From: Candidatus Melainabacteria bacterium
Lineage (GTDB): Bacteria > Cyanobacteriota > Vampirovibrionia > Obscuribacterales > Obscuribacteraceae
NCBI GenBank assembly: GCA_003242885.1
Contig: QKMZ01000005.1
Coordinates: 186,001-250,000, forward strand
Direction: 5' to 3'
Length of the DNA stretch: 64,000 nt
This document shows positions 20,239 to 28,202 of the stretch, piece after piece. The translations under genes and the position numbers were made by a program. Under the pieces are notes generated by a model. It had not been told where the DNA came from, searched no databases, and was given only the letters and a program-made list of their open reading frames with translations. Numbering within the stretch: position 1 is the stretch's first letter; each line of letters starts with the position of its first letter.

Positions 20239-20390
20239 CGCCCCCACGCGCTCCCAATCGCTCTCACGCGCTCCCAATCGCTCTCACGCGCTCCCAATCG
20301 CTCTCACGCGCTCCCAATCGCTCTCACGCGCTCCCAATCGCTCTCAAGAGCTCCCAATCGCTCTCACGCGCTGCCAGGTGCTGCCGTGTG
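20231..20390. repeat. 20-bp minisatellite, eight units
   Basis: The unit is CTCCCAATCGCTCTCACGCG. There are five exact copies and one variant between 20251 and 20370, and one degenerate unit on each side (20231-20250, 20371-20390). The unit has no dyad symmetry, there are no spacers, and all three plus-strand frames stay open simply because the unit lacks stops. It directly adjoins palindrome copy A. Confidence 0.95.
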
Positions 20391-20576
20391 CTAAGTGCGT
20401 TTCCAGGCAAAAAGTGCAGAGCTGCCGAACACTTTCGTGCCCGACAGTCCTACACACCCTGTTCCAAACTTGTTTTTAGGTAAATGAGGGGTTTGAGCTC
20501 GCCGTGCATTGGTTTGCGTGAGGTGCGGAGAGAACGGCGAGCTCGATTGCTGGAGTACATTCACAATGTAATCCGG

Positions 20577-20598
20577 TCGTTGGACATTCGTTGGACAA
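20577..20598. promoter_or_regulatory. Tandem 11-bp repeat, TGTCCAACGA type
   Basis: Read on the minus strand: TTGTCCAACGA followed directly by ATGTCCAACGA. The same core, also as an 11-bp tandem, occurs at 24101-24122. The two sites flank the regulator-kinase-LRR gene set, which suggests binding sites for an OmpR-type regulator. Confidence 0.5.
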
Positions 20599-20659
20599 TG
20601 ACAAATCAGGGGTGTTTTCCGTCAAAAGGCGTATACAGTGCACCACTACAGATTGCCAG

Positions 20660-21502
20660 CTAATCGTCGGTTGCTCTGAAAACAAATTTGCAGTCAGGTT
20701 TTGCTTTTCGCAATTGCTCCAGCTTTTTCGGGGAAACATGCGTATGCGAAAGGGTAAGCTTTTCCAGATGCTTAAGTTGCAGAAGCTTATCTATATATTT
20801 GTCGGTGATGTTGGTTTTCGCCAGCCTGAGCTTTCGCAGGTTTTTCAATTTCTGTATTTTCAAAATTGAGTCATCTGTTATATAGGTTGCCGCGAGGTTC
20901 AGCCTCTCCAGGTTTGGGCAACATTCGACAATTGTATTTACAGCGAAGTCATGAACTCTAGTACCTGCTAAATCCAGCATAATCAGATGCTTGAGTGCTT
21001 TGAGTTGGCTGAGTGTCGTTCCTCTCACTAATGTTGATGAAAGGTCGAGCTGCTGCAAGTTTTTCAAATCTGCTATGTACTGAAAAACAGAATCGTTGAC
21101 GTCAGAATAGCTGAGGTCTAAGTGAGTAAGCCCGCTCATTTTTGAAACAGTTTTGAAATTGCTTGTTGAGATTGGAACATCATGCAGCCGCAAGTGTTGC
21201 AGGTCTTGCGGCTTGAGTTTTGACAAAGCATCGAAATAGCGCATGCCTTCTGGTGTTGGTACGAGATAAAGCGCGTCGCCATCTTTGAGGGAAACATTTC
21301 CCTTTGATGTTCCGAGCATTCGCAGAGGCGTTTCGTTGTTGAGCGGATGCGTCATCGCTGTGCCAATTGGTACGGGCGTTGGAGGAAAGATTACCGTTCT
21401 ATCTGCTAGAGCGGGTGATGCAAGTGTAAATGCTCCGAACACGCTCAGCACTATGAACGTGTTTGCGAGAGTATTCGTTCCTGCGTTTCTAGCGTTCATC
21501 AT
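20660..21502 (-). CDS. Secreted leucine-rich-repeat protein
   Basis: A 280-residue protein with a Sec signal (IVLSVFGAFTLASPALA, cleavage near residue 34). After a linker come seven or so leucine-rich repeats of about 23-25 residues, for example LTHLDLSYSDVNDSVFQYI, LQQLDLSSTLVRGTTL, LERLNLAATYITDDSIL and LRKLRLAKTNITDKYI. Such horseshoe domains bind proteins. It follows the kinase gene at 21.57 kb by 67 nt in the same direction, so it probably belongs to that regulator-kinase operon. The Ser/Thr kinase at 15.3 kb carries the same type of repeats outside the membrane, so both may see related ligands. Confidence 0.85.
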   Translation of the reverse strand: MMNARNAGTNTLANTFIVLSVFGAFTLASPALADRTVIFPPTPVPIGTAMTHPLNNETPLRMLGTSKGNVSLKDGDALYLVPTPEGMRYFDALSKLKPQDLQHLRLHDVPISTSNFKTVSKMSGLTHLDLSYSDVNDSVFQYIADLKNLQQLDLSSTLVRGTTLSQLKALKHLIMLDLAGTRVHDFAVNTIVECCPNLERLNLAATYITDDSILKIQKLKNLRKLRLAKTNITDKYIDKLLQLKHLEKLTLSHTHVSPKKLEQLRKAKPDCKFVFRATDD

Positions 21503-21569
21503 GCCTCTCGCGTTTCACCTTGTCCGCTTCGTTTCACGCAGTCCCTGCTGTTTCACACTCCGCCTACCA

Positions 21570-23372
21570 TTAGCTCTGTTCGGCTGCTTCCATCGGCACT
21601 GTAAACCAGAATACTGTGCCACCGCCCTCGTTGTCTCTGACACCAATTTGGCCTTCGTGCGCTTCAACGACTTGTTTGGCGATGGGCAAGCCGAGCCCAG
21701 TGCCTTTGTGCTTATGTGCTTCCGATTCGACTTGTTTGAAGCGCTCGAAGACATGCGATTTGTAGTCATCTGGTATTCCTGGTCCTTGATCGGCAATCTC
21801 CACAAGGACATAATTATTCTTTTGTCGGGTGACGATTTTGATGGTTCCACCGTCCGGGGAGAATTTGACTGCGTTTGAGAGGATATTGACCATTGCTTGT
21901 GTCAGTCGGTCTGCGTCCACATTTACAGCGAAATCTGTGCCTTCCACATTGGTTGCTAAATGTTTTGCTTCAATCAGTGATTCGATTGAAACAATAGAGC
22001 TGTACGCAATTTCTTGAATCGAATGGCTTTGCAGGTTGAGTGTAAACTGCCCCGATTCGTATTTGTCGTAGTCGAGAAGGTCGTTGATAAGTCGCAACAG
22101 GCGATCTGCAGAACCTTCAGCGCCGCGTACTCTTTTCACCGCGTTGTCGCTGAGTTTGCCCATGACACCCAGCGCGAGTGATTCCAGCACCGCGCGAATG
22201 GAAGCGATGGGTGAGCGCAAGTCATGTGCGACCGTGTCCATGAGTTTTTGTTTGATTCTTTCGAATTCCCTTTCACGTGTGACGTCTCGCACAACGCAAA
22301 AAAGCGCCCGCTCGCTCGTAGACCAGAAGCTTGAAATGACGACGTCGATTATTCGTCCATCTTTGCGAACCACGCGCGCATCAAATGCACCTTGTGACTT
22401 CGCCTTGATGTGTTCTTCGGCTTGCCGGGTTGTTTTTGCTGCTGATTCTTTTTCCAAGATTTGCACTAGCCGTAAGCCTGTGACTTCCTCAGGCACATAA
22501 CCCCATACTCTTTCGCATGAGGCAGAAACGCGCAACAGAACAAGGTGTTCATCTAAAGAGCACAGAACATCCGCCGCATTATCCAAAAGAGCAAGTTGTT
22601 TGCTGTTGGCTTCTGCCAGCGCTTCTGCCATGCCGTGAAATGTCGTGTCTAACCGAGCCACTTCATCGTCGCCCTTTAACGGCACGTTTAGTGGCTTTCC
22701 AGACCCTAACAGCAAAGCATTGTGGGTTACCACTGAAATTCTGCCGGCTATGTAGGTAGAGAATACGTATCCCAATCCAACGGCAATACAGATGTTGACG
22801 ATGATGCCAGCGATCATCGTTGTGACAACCCACTCACGAGACTTGTCTGCGGTGGCGTTCTTCTGAAGATCTATCGCATAGTCATTTAGCAGTCTGTAGT
22901 TTTCCACTAGTGTATTCATATAAGTGAAAGCTTGCTTGTGGAAAATGCGCGGGTCTAAGTTTCCCCCGTAGTGTGTGCTAGCACCGCTTCTAATCTCGCT
23001 GAGAAAGCGTCTCGCCTTTTTACTGTCTTCAATTGCATTAGAGACGAGATACTGTTTTTTCTCGTCATTTCTCAGAAGTTCTTTCAAATCACTTTCTGAC
23101 TTTTGGATAGTTGCTAGAGATTTATCTAACCGCTCGCCTGCTTCCTCGCTTCGTTTTGAGTGCCATGTTCTAGCTTGCATCGCTGCGTTAAATGACTCTG
23201 CTTGAAGATTGGCGACGACTGCTGCAAGTTTCGCCCCTAAAATTTGCGCTTTCAAATCGCGCTCAGCATCCTGCAAAGCGTTTATCAAAAACCAAAAGAA
23301 GACCAGGCTGAATAGCACCGGCACCGTCACGATGATGATTCCCAACCGGCGCAGCGACAGTCCCTTAATCAT
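21570..23372 (-). CDS. Membrane sensor histidine kinase with HAMP and PAS domains
   Basis: A 600-residue kinase: TM1 (12-30), helical extracytoplasmic sensor, TM2 (182-206), HAMP (207-255), PAS (258-368), HisKA with VAHDLRSPI (H383), and HATPase with [22 protein letters not shown] and GTGLGLPIAKQ. All motifs are intact. It starts 2 nt after the stop of the OmpR-type regulator at 23.4 kb, so the two are a cognate pair. The secreted LRR gene follows 67 nt downstream. Its sequence is paralogous to the kinase at 10.7 kb (same PAS-linked phrase ALFCVVRDVT / VLFCVVHDIS). Confidence 0.95.
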   Translation of the reverse strand: MIKGLSLRRLGIIIVTVPVLFSLVFFWFLINALQDAERDLKAQILGAKLAAVVANLQAESFNAAMQARTWHSKRSEEAGERLDKSLATIQKSESDLKELLRNDEKKQYLVSNAIEDSKKARRFLSEIRSGASTHYGGNLDPRIFHKQAFTYMNTLVENYRLLNDYAIDLQKNATADKSREWVVTTMIAGIIVNICIAVGLGYVFSTYIAGRISVVTHNALLLGSGKPLNVPLKGDDEVARLDTTFHGMAEALAEANSKQLALLDNAADVLCSLDEHLVLLRVSASCERVWGYVPEEVTGLRLVQILEKESAAKTTRQAEEHIKAKSQGAFDARVVRKDGRIIDVVISSFWSTSERALFCVVRDVTREREFERIKQKLMDTVAHDLRSPIASIRAVLESLALGVMGKLSDNAVKRVRGAEGSADRLLRLINDLLDYDKYESGQFTLNLQSHSIQEIAYSSIVSIESLIEAKHLATNVEGTDFAVNVDADRLTQAMVNILSNAVKFSPDGGTIKIVTRQKNNYVLVEIADQGPGIPDDYKSHVFERFKQVESEAHKHKGTGLGLPIAKQVVEAHEGQIGVRDNEGGGTVFWFTVPMEAAEQS

Positions 23373-23374
23373 GT

Positions 23375-24046
23375 TTATTCGTCTACTTTATAGCCACGAC
23401 CGACGATGTTGGTAATCGGCGACGGGCTGCCTGGAACGTCGATTTTTTGACGAAGCCTTGTTATGCATTTGCGAACAGCATCAACTGAAGAATCCGAATC
23501 GCATGACCAAAGGCGGTCGAGGAGTTCGTCAACGCTGAATACTCTTCCTTTGTTTCTAATCAAGTGTTCTAGCAAAGCAAATTCTTTCGGATGCAGCGAT
23601 ATTTCTTTGCCGCGGCGGAAGCATTTAAACTCGCCGACCTGCAAAGTTAGATCCCCTGCTGTCAAGGTTTCGCCCTTATACTCCGACGGGCGCCGCAACA
23701 ATGCTTTTACTCTTGATTTCAGTTCAATAAGATTAAATGGCTTCGTTAAATAATCGTCCGCACCGCCGTCAAGCCCGGTTACTTTGCTGTCGATGCCGCT
23801 ATTTGCCGTAAGCATGATAACCGGCGTCGATTTTCCGGCGTCGCGCATCTTCTTTAAGACATCGATTCCTTCCATCGACGGCAAATTCCAGTCCAGGATC
23901 ACGAGGTCGTATTCAAGAGTATCGAGCCTATCCCAGCCGTCAGCGCCGTCCGCCACGCTCTCGACAGTGAAGTGCTCCTGCTGCAGCATGTCGACCACGC
24001 TTTGAGCAATTAGTAAATCATCTTCGACCAATAATATCTTCGCCAT
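23375..24046 (-). CDS. OmpR/PhoB-family response regulator
   Basis: A 223-residue regulator. The receiver has E8-D9-D10, phospho-accepting D52 (LVILDWNLP), MLTA and the Lys of LTKPF. The winged-helix DNA-binding domain runs from about 128 to the end (LHPKEFALLEHLIRNKGRVFSVDELLDRLW…VRKCITRLRQKI…GRGYKVDE). OmpR-type proteins bind tandem half-sites about 11 bp apart. Such tandems are present in its own upstream region (24101-24122) and downstream of its operon (20577-20598). A TATAGT box ends only 7 nt before the ATG and no Shine-Dalgarno is visible, so the message may be leaderless. It is cotranscribed with the kinase at 21.57 kb. Confidence 0.96.
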   Translation of the reverse strand: MAKILLVEDDLLIAQSVVDMLQQEHFTVESVADGADGWDRLDTLEYDLVILDWNLPSMEGIDVLKKMRDAGKSTPVIMLTANSGIDSKVTGLDGGADDYLTKPFNLIELKSRVKALLRRPSEYKGETLTAGDLTLQVGEFKCFRRGKEISLHPKEFALLEHLIRNKGRVFSVDELLDRLWSCDSDSSVDAVRKCITRLRQKIDVPGSPSPITNIVGRGYKVDE

Positions 24047-24052
24047 GGTGGC

Positions 24053-24080
24053 ACTATAGCAGCCTCAAAGCAATTCGCAA
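24053..24080 (-). promoter_or_regulatory. Likely promoter of the response-regulator operon
   Basis: On the minus strand TATAGT (24053-24058) is preceded by TTTGCG at 17 bp. The distance from the -10 to the ATG (24046) leaves almost no 5' leader. Confidence 0.45.
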
Positions 24081-24100
24081 ATGGTCAAAATCGTTGCAGT

Positions 24101-24134
24101 TTGTCCAACCGTTGTCCAACCGGACGCCTATTCT
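24101..24134 (+). promoter_or_regulatory. Tandem 11-bp repeat and -10 box before the LysM gene
   Basis: TTGTCCAACCG occurs twice head to tail (24101-24111, 24112-24122) and is followed by ACGCCTATTCT, with TATTCT (24129-24134) as a -10 candidate. It lies between the divergent regulator gene and the LysM gene and is a good candidate site for that regulator. Confidence 0.6.
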
Positions 24135-24169
24135 GTCGGTAAGACCCACCTTTGCTGAGGACCGGAACG

Positions 24170-25324
24170 ATGGCAGATATTCAGTACGACGTAAATCTGG
24201 ATGCGCTGAAAGAGGCGGCCTCTAAGACTCCTGCCTTTGATGTGTATAATCCATCCGATTTCTATGTAAATATTTCCGCGCTGCCATCGACTGCGGACGA
24301 ACATTTACCATCGGTTGCTATCGAAGGCATCACGCCATCTTTTGATCAAAAAACTCAAGATGAGAAGTTCAACGCGCTCATCAAACAGCTGCTTTCAGAG
24401 AAGTCGGAGAAAAATCTTGTCGCTGGTGGTGCCAAAACCGGTGACATGAATTTCCGCCAGAATGCTGACGGAACTTATTCTCACACCGTGGAAAGGGGCG
24501 ACTCCTATTGGAAGGTCGCTCGAGAAGTGATTATGGCGCAGAAGGGAACGGACAATCCAGGCGATGTAAGCAACGGCGAAGTACAAAAGATGATGGCAGC
24601 CCTAATTGCCTTTAACGAGAAAAACACAAAAAGCGCCGACCACCTTGCTATCGGCGAGCAGATACATATTCCGAAAGAGATTGCCGATGCCGTAGAAGCT
24701 GCGCAATCGGAGACTGCCAAGGAAGCAGCGACAGCAGCGGCAGTAGAGAGCGCTGAGTCGAAACAGCCTAGTGCAGAAGAGCGAAAAGAGCTTGATACTA
24801 CAAAGAATGGCATTATGATCGCTGATATGAAACTGAATCCAGTCGACGGTGTCTACAATCCTCTTCAACCGCCCGGCCTAGAGCAAGGACATAGTGGCGA
24901 CTATGATACTGAAGGATTCTATAATTACGACGTGGAAGGTCGCGAGACACTTAGCGACGTCACGAATAAATTCTCCGGCATGCGGACTTTGGCTTACAAA
25001 GGACAAATCGATAGCGGCTTTGGCGCAAACGGCATCTGGTGGAATGACACTCCTTTTGCGGCAACCGAAAACATAAATGCAAATGGCATTTTGACTTACC
25101 GGCATATCGACTACCAAGACAGTTCAGTCAAAATGAATTTCGATGACGGTACGGGCAAAGCGGTGACTACCTATGTTCGTTCCGTTGAGAGTGAATTAAA
25201 TCCATCCAGCGGTGATTACACTTCTCGCATCACAACAGCCGACGGCAAAGTTTATTCCATGCAAGTGAATGGTCAGACTGGTCAAGTGATTGCAGACTCA
25301 GTAAAGGTAAATGGCGATAACTGA
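24170..25324 (+). CDS. LysM-domain protein without signal peptide
   Basis: A 384-residue protein. One LysM domain (about 104-169: YSHTVERGDSYWKVAREVI … LAIGEQIHIPKEI) should bind peptidoglycan or another GlcNAc polymer. Before it is a polar, disordered region; after it an Ala/Glu-rich helix (180-215) and a C-terminal beta-rich region of about 150 residues (DTEGFYNYDVEGRETLSD … YTSRITTADGKVYSMQVNGQTG) without a recognised family. There is no Sec or Tat signal, although a wall-binding domain would be expected outside. I chose the ATG at 24170, with GAGGA 7 nt upstream. It is divergent from the OmpR-type regulator and is preceded by a tandem repeat. A strong terminator follows. Confidence 0.85.
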   Translation: MADIQYDVNLDALKEAASKTPAFDVYNPSDFYVNISALPSTADEHLPSVAIEGITPSFDQKTQDEKFNALIKQLLSEKSEKNLVAGGAKTGDMNFRQNADGTYSHTVERGDSYWKVAREVIMAQKGTDNPGDVSNGEVQKMMAALIAFNEKNTKSADHLAIGEQIHIPKEIADAVEAAQSETAKEAATAAAVESAESKQPSAEERKELDTTKNGIMIADMKLNPVDGVYNPLQPPGLEQGHSGDYDTEGFYNYDVEGRETLSDVTNKFSGMRTLAYKGQIDSGFGANGIWWNDTPFAATENINANGILTYRHIDYQDSSVKMNFDDGTGKAVTTYVRSVESELNPSSGDYTSRITTADGKVYSMQVNGQTGQVIADSVKVNGDN

Positions 25325-25383
25325 GTCGTCGAATAAATAATCGAGGGTCTCCTCAAAGTTTCAACAACCAGCAAGGGAGAAAG

Positions 25384-25408
25384 CCCGCCGTCCCTCCGGC
25401 GGGTTTTC
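25384..25408 (+). terminator. Intrinsic terminator of the LysM gene
   Basis: CCCGCCG / CGGCGGG stem with a 6-nt loop, followed by TTTTCT, 60 nt after the stop codon. Confidence 0.88.
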
Positions 25409-25493
25409 TGTTTGAGCAATTTCCGCGGAGAACTCGTCTGCGCGGACATGCCTGCGCCGAAATACCGGGGCGGAAATATCTACCTCTGCCTGT

Positions 25494-25525
25494 TTAACAC
25501 CTCGCTAACAACATACGCCTATTGA
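25494..25525 (+). promoter_or_regulatory. Shared-architecture promoter (TTAAC direct repeat)
   Basis: TTAAC (25494) and CTAAC (25505) are exactly 11 bp apart with CTC between them; TATTGA (25520-25525) starts 15 bp after the second. There is no -35 box, as in activator-dependent promoters. The same layout occurs at 26687, 28124 and, on the minus strand, 32335. Confidence 0.7.
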
Positions 25526-25569
25526 AAGAGGTGGGTTCTATCACGTGTCTTTCGAACCGGAGATTCTAA

Positions 25570-26643
25570 ATGCCAGCAGACTTACTACAGGGCAAGGCCG
25601 AAGCATCGCTGTCCCTAACAGAAGAACAGAAGAGGGATGCTTCTGAAAAACTTTTGTTGGATAGTCCTCAATCTAGTCTTAAGCCCGCCGCAACTCGTGA
25701 TTCTGGCACTCCAACTCAGGCGGACAGCCTGAAGGGAGTTTTGCCGGAAGTCACATTCGAGAACACGGAGGCAGCGCTGAAGGATACGCCGCAACTTGGA
25801 GAGCAAAAGAAAGCTGAGATAGAGCTGAAATACGGCGTTCTCTTTGAGACAAAGGATACTTGTCCTCCACAGGATCGCGACAAACTGAGAGAGCCGACCT
25901 TGGCAGAACTAGAAATATTGGAATGGGCCCTATCGAAGAATCAAGCTGCTGTTAAGCCCAATGTGTTTTCCATAAACAGAATGTCTATCATGTTTTCGAC
26001 TGATACCACAGGAGCATCTGCTTTCCATTCCTCTGAGAGCGGAGTGTTTGGTAATTCGCGTGTCGTAATCAACAACACCGAGAAAGTTTTGACAAAAGAA
26101 GATACAAAGAATGGACAGAGTTTGGGCAGCGTATTGCTTCATGAATTTGGGCACCGCGCCAGCTTTATGAAAGAGCCTGATATAGAGGGACTCGGTTGGC
26201 GAAAGATTGGAGAGAAAGACGTAGCGATCGAAACCAAAGATGGAAGCCTGTACAAATACGTTGAAGAAAAAAGTGCAGATGGTAAAGATAAAAAGATCTA
26301 TTGGAGCAAAGTCGATAAAGATGGCAACTCGCTGGAAGACCAACCTCAAGGACGTTTGACAGACGAGCAGATGCTTCACTTGGAGAAAGTTTCACAGCCC
26401 ATGCGGCCGGCAAACCATCCAAGTGAAACATTTGCAAATGCTATGAGAATGTACTGTCAGAACAAAGAGACCCGCGAGGAACTGAAGACTAAATGTCCTT
26501 ATATGTACCGCTATATCGACGAATACGATCGCAAGGAACTTCGCCGTCTTGGCAGCGATTTCTTCGGCATTAGCAATTATGTGCGCGACGAGAACGGCGA
26601 CATCGTTCGCAATCCGCAAGCATGGAATCCTGCTCTTGCTTAG
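25570..26643 (+). CDS. Putative zinc metalloprotease (HExxH), no signal peptide
   Basis: A 357-residue protein with the zincin motif HEFGH (H191, E192, H195) inside a helix, SVLLHEFGHRASF. A third ligand is not certain; ETFANAMRMYCQNKETREELK, about 90 residues later, resembles the E-x-F-A helix of gluzincin-type or anthrax-lethal-factor-like peptidases. The first 80 residues are polar and probably disordered. It has no export signal. The start is the ATG at 25570 with GGAG 8 nt upstream. Its promoter belongs to the shared TTAAC-repeat set, so it is likely co-regulated with the next two genes and with the LysM/EF-hand gene at 30.8 kb. The substrate is unknown. Confidence 0.8.
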   Translation: MPADLLQGKAEASLSLTEEQKRDASEKLLLDSPQSSLKPAATRDSGTPTQADSLKGVLPEVTFENTEAALKDTPQLGEQKKAEIELKYGVLFETKDTCPPQDRDKLREPTLAELEILEWALSKNQAAVKPNVFSINRMSIMFSTDTTGASAFHSSESGVFGNSRVVINNTEKVLTKEDTKNGQSLGSVLLHEFGHRASFMKEPDIEGLGWRKIGEKDVAIETKDGSLYKYVEEKSADGKDKKIYWSKVDKDGNSLEDQPQGRLTDEQMLHLEKVSQPMRPANHPSETFANAMRMYCQNKETREELKTKCPYMYRYIDEYDRKELRRLGSDFFGISNYVRDENGDIVRNPQAWNPALA

Positions 26644-26686
26644 GTTCGAAATATCACAGTCGCCGCGATCTGCGACCTGACTGTGT

Positions 26687-26718
26687 TTAACGGCTCGATA
26701 ACAAGTTGGCATTATTGT
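26687..26718 (+). promoter_or_regulatory. Shared-architecture promoter (TTAAC direct repeat)
   Basis: TTAAC (26687), CTC, ATAAC (26698) at an 11-bp step, then TATTGT (26713-26718) 15 bp after the second repeat start. This is the second of four matching elements; the gene start is 34 nt downstream of the -10. Confidence 0.7.
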
Positions 26719-26751
26719 TCAACTATCCCGAGTGCGTTTGGAGAAAAATAA

Positions 26752-28065
26752 ATGTCTGGACAAGAGATAAGATCACCGCAGAGCGCAGCCAATGAAGGCA
26801 TGCAAGATGCACGCAACATCCAATCAGAGCTCAGCATCAACTCTAATTCCGCTTACCAGATGTTTTGCCGAGAGTTAAATGATGTTGATACCAACGTCAA
26901 AGATGCGAATCTCAAAGTTGCCTATCAGGAAAACCTATTGCGCAACCTTGGAGAAAGTAATGTAAATGCTTTGATGCTTGAGTATTTGAATGACCCGCGA
27001 GGCGGCGCCGATCTAAGGAGGCAAGGGCAGGTTACGCGCTTGTCGATTGCGGAGAAGAGAGCGCAAGCTTCCACACCGGAAGGTCTTTCTCCTGCGGACA
27101 AGCTGTTTTTGCCTCACATGAGCTTGTCTTTCGATAACCTGAGAAATGGCGATACGAAAGACGGAGCGAATAAGAAAAACTCTGATGGAATTACGGACAG
27201 CGATTTAAGAGCGCTTAGTGGCAGATTGAGTTCTGATAGGTTTGCTAATTCTGCTACGAAGGTCAATCGGAGCGAAAAATTTGCAGACTCACTTCTAGAC
27301 CCAACAAGGTCTGAGATCTTTGACAAGATTGAAACTTCCGACGACCTGCCTTTCACTCGCAGAGATGGAAAAATCTCTAAGAGCAACCTTAAAGAGTTCC
27401 TCGAGAATGCTGCGAAGTATAACAAGAGCGATAAAGAATTTAAGTATCCCGCCGACCTCATGCAGAGCGTGCAATACATGCATGAAAACTGGGACTCGCC
27501 GCAAGTCCGAATGATGCGTGACAGAGATGGTAAGGGCTATATGACGCGCGACTCCATCGCTAAGGGCTGCGGGTATCCTGGCGGTTATTCTGAATATGTA
27601 GAGAACTTCAAACAAGCAAAAATAAATCAGGCGAAAGTCGAACAGCCTGCGAGAGTGCCGGACGTTTCTCAGCGTGAGAGGATCGTGAAAGGTGCTGTTG
27701 AGCGCAATGAAAAACCTCCCGTGCAGTCGCCTGAAGAGTTCAAGAAGACCAAACTTTCGACTTTGGCTAAGCAAGAAACCATGCAAGGTTACTGGCAAGT
27801 CGGCGCCAAGCTTTTGAAGGAAAGTCCTGTAGACAGAGAAACTCCACAAGAAACATCGAGGCAGAACGTCATTCTTATGCGTGCTTTGCAGCAGTTGCAT
27901 AGGCAGCAGGGAGGAAAGCTTGGTGGACATGAATTTTTGGCATCGCCCAAAGACTTTGACAATTTGAAAACAGAAATCGATAAGTACTCACAGAGTCGAA
28001 ATGAACGCACTCGAGCTTCGGCTGAAGCTCTGAAGAAGCGTCTTGAAAAGCTCAGAGCCAATTAG
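26752..28065 (+). CDS. EF-hand-like protein of unknown function
   Basis: A 437-residue hydrophilic protein without signal peptide. Degenerate calcium-loop-like segments are seen, NSDGITDSDLRAL (about residue 140) and DRDGKGYMTRDSI (about 260), plus KISKSNLKEFL in between. The last loop keeps Asp at positions 1 and 3 but has Ser at 12, so calcium binding is uncertain. The C-terminal third is Lys/Glu/Gln-rich and helical. The start at 26752 has GGAG 8 nt upstream. It shares promoter architecture with its neighbours and lies 108 nt after the metalloprotease gene. No further function can be seen. Confidence 0.8.
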   Translation: MSGQEIRSPQSAANEGMQDARNIQSELSINSNSAYQMFCRELNDVDTNVKDANLKVAYQENLLRNLGESNVNALMLEYLNDPRGGADLRRQGQVTRLSIAEKRAQASTPEGLSPADKLFLPHMSLSFDNLRNGDTKDGANKKNSDGITDSDLRALSGRLSSDRFANSATKVNRSEKFADSLLDPTRSEIFDKIETSDDLPFTRRDGKISKSNLKEFLENAAKYNKSDKEFKYPADLMQSVQYMHENWDSPQVRMMRDRDGKGYMTRDSIAKGCGYPGGYSEYVENFKQAKINQAKVEQPARVPDVSQRERIVKGAVERNEKPPVQSPEEFKKTKLSTLAKQETMQGYWQVGAKLLKESPVDRETPQETSRQNVILMRALQQLHRQQGGKLGGHEFLASPKDFDNLKTEIDKYSQSRNERTRASAEALKKRLEKLRAN

Positions 28066-28123
28066 TCTGTCTTTTTTCACTCTGCGCGTTTGAAAAAGGT
28101 CTAGATGACTAAGACCTTGCGTA

Positions 28124-28155
28124 TTAACGTCTCTATAACAACCTCTCGATAATCT
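28124..28155 (+). promoter_or_regulatory. Shared-architecture promoter (TTAAC direct repeat)
   Basis: TTAAC (28124), CTC, ATAAC (28135) at an 11-bp step, then TAATCT (28150-28155) exactly 15 bp after the second repeat start. Third matching element. Confidence 0.7.
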
Positions 28156-28202
28156 TATGAGTATTCCACCCCACCCAGCTTCTCTGACTGGAGAGTTTCA
28201 GC

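Noticed and set aside
20251..20370. Possible CRISPR array
   Set aside because: The units are contiguous without spacers, have no dyad symmetry, and there are no cas genes.
20131..20483. Three overlapping plus-strand frames rich in Ser, Arg, Ala and Pro
   Set aside because: They are translations of the 20-bp minisatellite and the adjoining palindrome; the unit simply lacks stop codons.
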